A stretch of DNA of 64,000 bases from the NCBI GenBank assembly GCA_963840055.1, contig CAWIXM010000008.1:1-64000 (forward strand), written 5' to 3'. This document shows, one piece after another, positions 62,422-64,000 of this stretch. Each line of letters begins with the position of its first letter. The stretch's first letter is position 1. The stretch is from Rhodoplanes sp963840055. Its GTDB lineage: Bacteria; Pseudomonadota; Alphaproteobacteria; Rhizobiales; Xanthobacteraceae. The notes below the pieces were generated by a model that was given only the letters and a program-made list of their open reading frames with translations, was not told where the DNA came from and searched no databases. The position numbers and the translations under genes were made by a program.

Positions 62422-63183
62422 TCACAGCCGCCAACCCGAGTGGAGGGCGACGATGCCGCCCGACATCACGCGCGCTTCGACGCGGCGGAAGCCGGCGGCG
62501 CGGAGCATCGCGGCGAACGCCGCCGGCTTGGGGAATTTGCGGATCGATTCGACGAGATAGCGGTAGGCCTCGGCGTCGCCCGCCACCACCTGACCGAGTG
62601 CGGGAATGACGTTGAACGAATACAGGTCGTAGAGCGTATCGAGCCACGGCACGTCGACATTGGAAAACTCAAGGCAGAGATAATGCCCACCCGGCTTGAG
62701 CACGCGGTAAGCTTCGGCAAGCGCCCCCTCGATGCGCGGCACGTTGCGGATGCCGAAGGCGATGGTGCAGGCGTCGAAGCTCTTCTCCGGGAAGGGCAGC
62801 GCCTCGGCATTGCCCTCGATGAAGGAGACGCGATCTTCAAGCCCGCGCTCGCCCGCGCGCTCGCGCCCCACCGCCAGCATGTCGGGATTGATGTCGCACA
62901 CGGTGGCGCGCACGCCCGGTCCGCCCGCCCTCACCACGCGGAAGGCGATGTCGCCGGTGCCGCCCGCCACGTCGATGAGCGCGAAGGGGCGCTCGCTCCG
63001 CGGCGGGTTCACTTGAGTGACCAGCAGGTCCTTCCAGGCGCGGTGAAGCCCCGCCGACATCAGGTCGTTCATCAGGTCGTAGCGGCGCGCAACCGAATGG
63101 AAAACGTCGTCGACCAGCGCCTGCTTGGCGTCGAGCGGCACGGTGCGGAAGCCGAAATGGGTATCGCCGTCGGTGTTGGTCAT
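62422..63183 (-). CDS. ubiE: Ubiquinone/menaquinone C-methyltransferase UbiE
   Basis: A 253-residue SAM-dependent methyltransferase. FHSVARRYDLMNDLMSAGLH is the family signature, motif I is LIDVAGGTGDIAF, and IAFGIRNVPRIEGALAEAYR and YRYLVESIRKFP follow. It methylates the demethoxyquinol ring in ubiquinone synthesis. ATG 63183 follows GAGGA; a start nine codons upstream is less likely. The mutM-ubiE-ubiB order is conserved in Rhizobiales. Confidence 0.96.
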   Translation of the reverse strand: MTNTDGDTHFGFRTVPLDAKQALVDDVFHSVARRYDLMNDLMSAGLHRAWKDLLVTQVNPPRSERPFALIDVAGGTGDIAFRVVRAGGPGVRATVCDINPDMLAVGRERAGERGLEDRVSFIEGNAEALPFPEKSFDACTIAFGIRNVPRIEGALAEAYRVLKPGGHYLCLEFSNVDVPWLDTLYDLYSFNVIPALGQVVAGDAEAYRYLVESIRKFPKPAAFAAMLRAAGFRRVEARVMSGGIVALHSGWRL

Positions 63184-63257
63184 GGCGCGATCCTCACACG
63201 CTGCGACCATAGCGCGGCGGCGGTGAGGGCGCTATCTCTGCTGCGCGCAAAATGCTT

Positions 63258-63357
63258 CCTCATGGTGAGGAGGCGCGGAGCACCGTCTCGAACCATGAGG
63301 GCGCTGGGCCCCGTCCTTCGAGACGCCGCCATTCGGCGGCTCCTCAGGACGAGGAAC
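63258..63357. repeat. Dispersed palindromic repeat upstream of mutM
   Basis: TCCTCATGGTGAGGAG and, later, CGTCCTTCGAGACGCCGCCA then GGCGGCTCCTCAGGACGAGG form facing arms. The same kind of element is scattered through Bradyrhizobiaceae-type genomes. It ends at the mutM ribosome site. Confidence 0.6.
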
Positions 63358-63359
63358 GA

Positions 63360-64000
63360 ATGCCCGAACTGCCGGAGGTCGAGACGGTCCGCCGCGGCCT
63401 GACGCCCGCGATGGTCGGCGCGCGCTTTGTCAAGGTCGAGGCGCATCGGCCCGACCTGCGCCGGCCGCTGCCCAATGATTTCGCTGGGCGGCTGGAAGGC
63501 GCGACCGTCACTGCGCTCAAGCGGCGGGCGAAATATCTGCTCGCCGAGCTGTCCTCCGGCGACGTGCTGATGATGCATCTCGGCATGTCGGGCTCGTTCC
63601 GCGTGAGCGGCGAGGACAAAGCGCAGACGCCGGGCGGATTCCATTACCCGCGCTCGGAAGCGCGCGCGCACGACCATGTCGTGTTTCACATGTCGTCGGG
63701 CGCGCGCATCGTGTTCAACGATCCGCGCCGCTTCGGGCTGATGCTGCTGGTGCCGGCTGACGAGCTTGCCGCGCATCCGCTGATGAAGGAGGTCGGGCCC
63801 GAGCCGCTCGACAGGGCGTTCGCCGCCGCCGCGCTGGCGCGCGCCTGCGCCGGAAAGGCGACGAGCCTGAAGGCGGCGCTATCCGACCAGAAGGTCGTGG
63901 CCGGCCTCGGCAACATCTATGTGTGCGAGGCGCTACACCGCGCGCGGCTTTCTCCGAAGCGGGGGGCGGCGAGCATTGCGACCAAAGCGGGCGCACCGAA
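63360..64000 (+). CDS. mutM: Formamidopyrimidine-DNA glycosylase (5' part)
   Basis: MutM/Fpg removes 8-oxoguanine and formamidopyrimidines from DNA. The frame begins MPELPEVETVRRGL, with catalytic Pro after Met removal and E3 in the active site. It continues through HLGMSGSFR, FNDPRRFGLM and the helix-two-turn-helix VVAGLGNIYVCEAL. It runs off the window after 213 codons, so the C-terminal zinc finger is not visible. GAGGA lies before the ATG. Confidence 0.96.
   Translation, partial: MPELPEVETVRRGLTPAMVGARFVKVEAHRPDLRRPLPNDFAGRLEGATVTALKRRAKYLLAELSSGDVLMMHLGMSGSFRVSGEDKAQTPGGFHYPRSEARAHDHVVFHMSSGARIVFNDPRRFGLMLLVPADELAAHPLMKEVGPEPLDRAFAAAALARACAGKATSLKAALSDQKVVAGLGNIYVCEALHRARLSPKRGAASIATKAGAP

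Noticed and set aside
1..64000. CRISPR arrays, rRNA genes, intact tRNA genes
   Set aside because: No regularly spaced repeats, no rRNA-like segments, and only the broken tRNA-Arg 3' end were seen on reading. A tRNAscan or Infernal run would be decisive.

Overview
The window looks like chromosomal DNA of a GC-rich alphaproteobacterium of the order Hyphomicrobiales (Rhizobiales), probably near Xanthobacteraceae/Bradyrhizobiaceae. This is inferred from gene content and order: the CtrA antagonist sciP, a divL-type pseudokinase beside dut and coaBC, the mutM-ubiE-ubiB-coaBC-dut order, a tsaE-amgK fusion, alphaproteobacterial-type addA/addB, and dnaA-dnaN-recF-gyrB with rpsT next to dnaA.

Region 1 (1-16.8 kb) is accessory. 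It holds an IS21 element (cut by the window edge), an intact IS30 element, a frameshifted IS1182-type transposase, a truncated tyrosine-recombinase fragment and a decayed tRNA-Arg 3' end. Among these lie a small secreted protein, an eroded SEC-C protein, a MAPEG protein, an outer-membrane-protein remnant, a PAS hybrid histidine kinase and a Gfo/Idh/MocA oxidoreductase. The most interesting part is a translationally coupled three-gene operon (9.4-14.15 kb, minus strand): a multi-winged-helix protein, a P-loop ATPase, and a RecB-type nuclease fused to an FtsK-type DNA translocase. It resembles a defence or DNA-processing module that I cannot match to a named system. Its third gene carries a frameshift.

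Region 2 (17-31 kb) is core. It has leuA with a Leu-rich leader peptide and attenuator-like hairpins, a membrane TolB/TPR protein, minCDE, sciP with its own terminator, mnmA, a PmtA-like methyltransferase, a DUF6494 protein, gyrB and recF.

Region 3 (31-37.9 kb) continues the replication cluster (dnaN, dnaA, rpsT). It is interrupted by a merR/carboxymuconolactone-decarboxylase pair under a textbook 19-bp-spacer MerR promoter, a DUF559 gene ended by a nonsense codon and framed by inverted palindromic repeats, and an internally deleted ISAs1 transposase.

Region 4 (38-50 kb) holds a DapA-family protein, msrA, dienelactone hydrolase, idi, trxA, addA and a doubly frameshifted addB, with a hicBA toxin-antitoxin pair wedged between addA and addB. 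Region 5 (49.6-64 kb) has thrC, an M16 peptidase, an acetyltransferase and a lipoprotein on the plus strand. These are followed by tsaE-amgK, divL, dut, coaBC, a fitAB/vapBC-like pair whose palindrome overlaps a predicted leaderless promoter, ubiB, ubiE and the 5' part of mutM.

Cell-cycle and division genes are concentrated here (sciP, divL, minCDE, dnaA). Candidate CtrA and CcrM (GANTC) sites lie upstream of sciP and minC. Several genes carry single-base frameshifts (translocase, IS1182, GNAT, addB twice). These may be real decay or assembly error, and the sequence alone cannot decide.
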